Assembly (NCBI GenBank): GCA_002331025.1
Contig: DCYG01000010.1
Location: 31,772 to 45,889 of the forward strand
Source of the DNA: Firmicutes bacterium UBA2116
GTDB taxonomy: Bacteria; Bacillota; Clostridia; Tissierellales; Sedimentibacteraceae
DNA: 14,118 bases
Direction of reading: 5' to 3'
The notes under the pieces were generated by a model. That model saw nothing but the letters and a program-made list of their open reading frames with translations. It did no database searches and was not told where the DNA came from. Below are positions 12,726-14,118 of this stretch, one piece after another (the first letter of the stretch is position 1; every line of letters starts with the position of its first letter). A program made the translations under genes and the position numbers.

Positions 12726-14118
12726 ATGAATAAAACAAATATGCTCAAAAAAATATTATGCTTCACAATTGCTTTGTTGATGTTAATGCCGGCTATGCCG
12801 GGGAGTATGGTAAGTGCTGCGAATATGAAAAGTAATGGTGGTCCTGTAATGGTTGGCGACAGTGTTTCTGTAGATAAATATGCATATGTAGTGAACGATG
12901 CCACAATTAAAGATTACTGGGTACAATTTGATATAAAAGGTGATGATACTGTAGTTGATCCGATACCTTTAGATGTTGTATTAGTTCTTGATAGATCAGG
13001 AAGTATGGCAGGTGACAATAGATTGGGTACACTTAAAACAGCTGCTATTAATTTCGTTGATAAGATTTTAAATAACAATTTAAATAATCGAGTATCTATA
13101 TTAACATTTTCAGATGGTAAAAATGGTTATACCATTACAGACTTCACTAACGATTCAATTGTTTTGGAGAATGCTATAAATGCTATGGCAGCAAAAGGAG
13201 ATACCAATACCGGAGAAGCTTTTAAAAAAGCCAAAGAATTGCTAGATAAGTCGAAAAATGACAGATCAAATGCAAAAAGAGTTTTAGTTCTTTTTACAGA
13301 TGGAGCTCCAGCACCAAGTGGCGCTAATGTTGATTACAGTTATAGTAAAAATGCTACAGTTCAGGCAAGAGCAATAAGAACAAGCTATCCTGAGATACCT
13401 ATGTATTGTGTATACTGGAATCCTGATGTGGAAAGTGGTGCAAAATTCTATTTGGGTAGTGGAATTCCATCCGGAGATGTTGAACGTATAGGTAATGATT
13501 ATCGAGAAAAAACTTGGGGGAAAACCTTAGTACCAGAATATTATATTTTTTGGACTGACTATTACCTCAGAATAAATAATTCTTTTATAATTGACACATT
13601 GTTGCCTACGTTTGTAAGTGATCCATCAAAATTAATAGGAGCTTCGACTAATCCAGCAGAATTAGAAGAAGTATTTGATGGAATCTCCGGGCAAATATTA
13701 AATTTTGCCACTGATGTTCAATTGTATGATGTTGTTGAAGATGAAAATTTTAGTTTAAATATCATTGGTCCTGGAGATGTCCAGTATAGAGAAGCTGTTA
13801 CATCAGGCAGTAATAATAATTCATGGGAAAATATGAGTAGTAGTTCTGTAGATCTTATTAATTATAGTATAGCCGGTAATGCTATAACTATAAATTTTGA
13901 TGAAATATCACATCCAGGTAAAGAAGTACGATTTAAAATTAAACTTAATGATAATGTATGCAGTTCCAAAGAAGCTTCTGCGGAGAGCCCTGATTTGGAT
14001 ACTAATAAATCAGCCGAGATTACATTTACAGATGCTTTAGGAACACTACATGAAGATGCCGAAATTGAAATATACCCTAAAGTTTATGTACCGGGGTATA
14101 CAGTAACCTATGATGGAA
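12726..14118 (+). CDS. Secreted von Willebrand factor A domain protein, 3' end outside window
   Basis: An open frame of at least 464 codons with no stop before the right edge. MNKTNMLKK and a hydrophobic stretch to MVSAA form a signal peptide (about 1-32), so the protein is exported. A VWA domain runs from about 82 to 290: the metal site DRSGS (Asp89, Ser91, Ser93), Thr160 in GDTNTG and Asp192 in FTDGAP are complete. The later part is beta-rich and reads like the pilin/adhesin domains of cell-wall-anchored clostridial surface proteins; a sorting motif, if any, lies outside. GGAGG seven bases before ATG 12726 fixes the start, although an in-frame ATG at 12645 without a signal peptide context exists. 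It lies about 370 bases after a c-di-GMP riboswitch terminator, so its expression is probably set by c-di-GMP. Confidence 0.85.
   Translation, partial: MNKTNMLKKILCFTIALLMLMPAMPGSMVSAANMKSNGGPVMVGDSVSVDKYAYVVNDATIKDYWVQFDIKGDDTVVDPIPLDVVLVLDRSGSMAGDNRLGTLKTAAINFVDKILNNNLNNRVSILTFSDGKNGYTITDFTNDSIVLENAINAMAAKGDTNTGEAFKKAKELLDKSKNDRSNAKRVLVLFTDGAPAPSGANVDYSYSKNATVQARAIRTSYPEIPMYCVYWNPDVESGAKFYLGSGIPSGDVERIGNDYREKTWGKTLVPEYYIFWTDYYLRINNSFIIDTLLPTFVSDPSKLIGASTNPAELEEVFDGISGQILNFATDVQLYDVVEDENFSLNIIGPGDVQYREAVTSGSNNNSWENMSSSSVDLINYSIAGNAITINFDEISHPGKEVRFKIKLNDNVCSSKEASAESPDLDTNKSAEITFTDALGTLHEDAEIEIYPKVYVPGYTVTYDG

Noticed and set aside
12641..12904. An 87-codon minus-strand frame
   Set aside because: Antisense to the signal peptide and VWA region, with no ribosome site or domain.

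Overview
The window reads as low-GC, AT-rich chromosomal DNA from an anaerobic Firmicute of the Clostridia. This rests on strong GGAGG ribosome sites, consensus TTGACA/TATAAT promoters, a PilM-PilN fusion as in Clostridioides difficile, a CD1247-type protein beside efp, and a C_GCAxxG_C_C protein. The genus is not determined (a Sedimentibacter/Tissierellales-like organism is my guess). All function calls are from reading motifs; no search was run.

Region 1 (1-5260): a perfect-consensus promoter drives a type IV pilus operon: pilMN fusion, pilO-like gene, and three prepilins resembling GspI/PilV, GspK/PilX and GspJ/PilW. A second promoter then precedes a GspH/FimT-like prepilin, efp and a CD1247-type acidic protein, and the unit ends in a long inverted repeat that can terminate from both sides. 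The four prepilins together look like a complete minor-pilin (tip/priming) set; the motor, major pilin and peptidase are not here.

Region 2 (5260-7320): a lone minus-strand YiiX-like papain-fold hydrolase lies between two copies of a GGGGACA...TGTCCCC palindrome. Then come a 35-residue membrane peptide and a C_GCAxxG_C_C cysteine protein, followed by two tandem copies of a roughly 110-base structured repeat. The gap 6183-6483 holds repeats, a promoter and an AT palindrome.

Region 3 (7320-12160): a UvrD/Rep-family helicase, a SARP/BTAD regulator with its own strong promoter and terminator, and a PAS-GGDEF-HD-GYP enzyme that could both make and break c-di-GMP. Between regulator and enzyme is an array of AATGTAAT-like octamers in 11-base steps just upstream of a perfect -10, the arrangement expected of SARP binding sites.

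Region 4 (12160-14118): a class I c-di-GMP riboswitch with an adjoining intrinsic terminator, a third copy of the structured repeat inserted into another repeat, and a secreted von Willebrand A domain protein that runs off the right edge. The stretch 12156-12725 has no gene. Taken together, regions 3 and 4 suggest a local circuit: SARP regulator, then c-di-GMP enzyme, then riboswitch, then surface adhesin. The type IV pilus genes at the other end are another common output of c-di-GMP in Clostridia.
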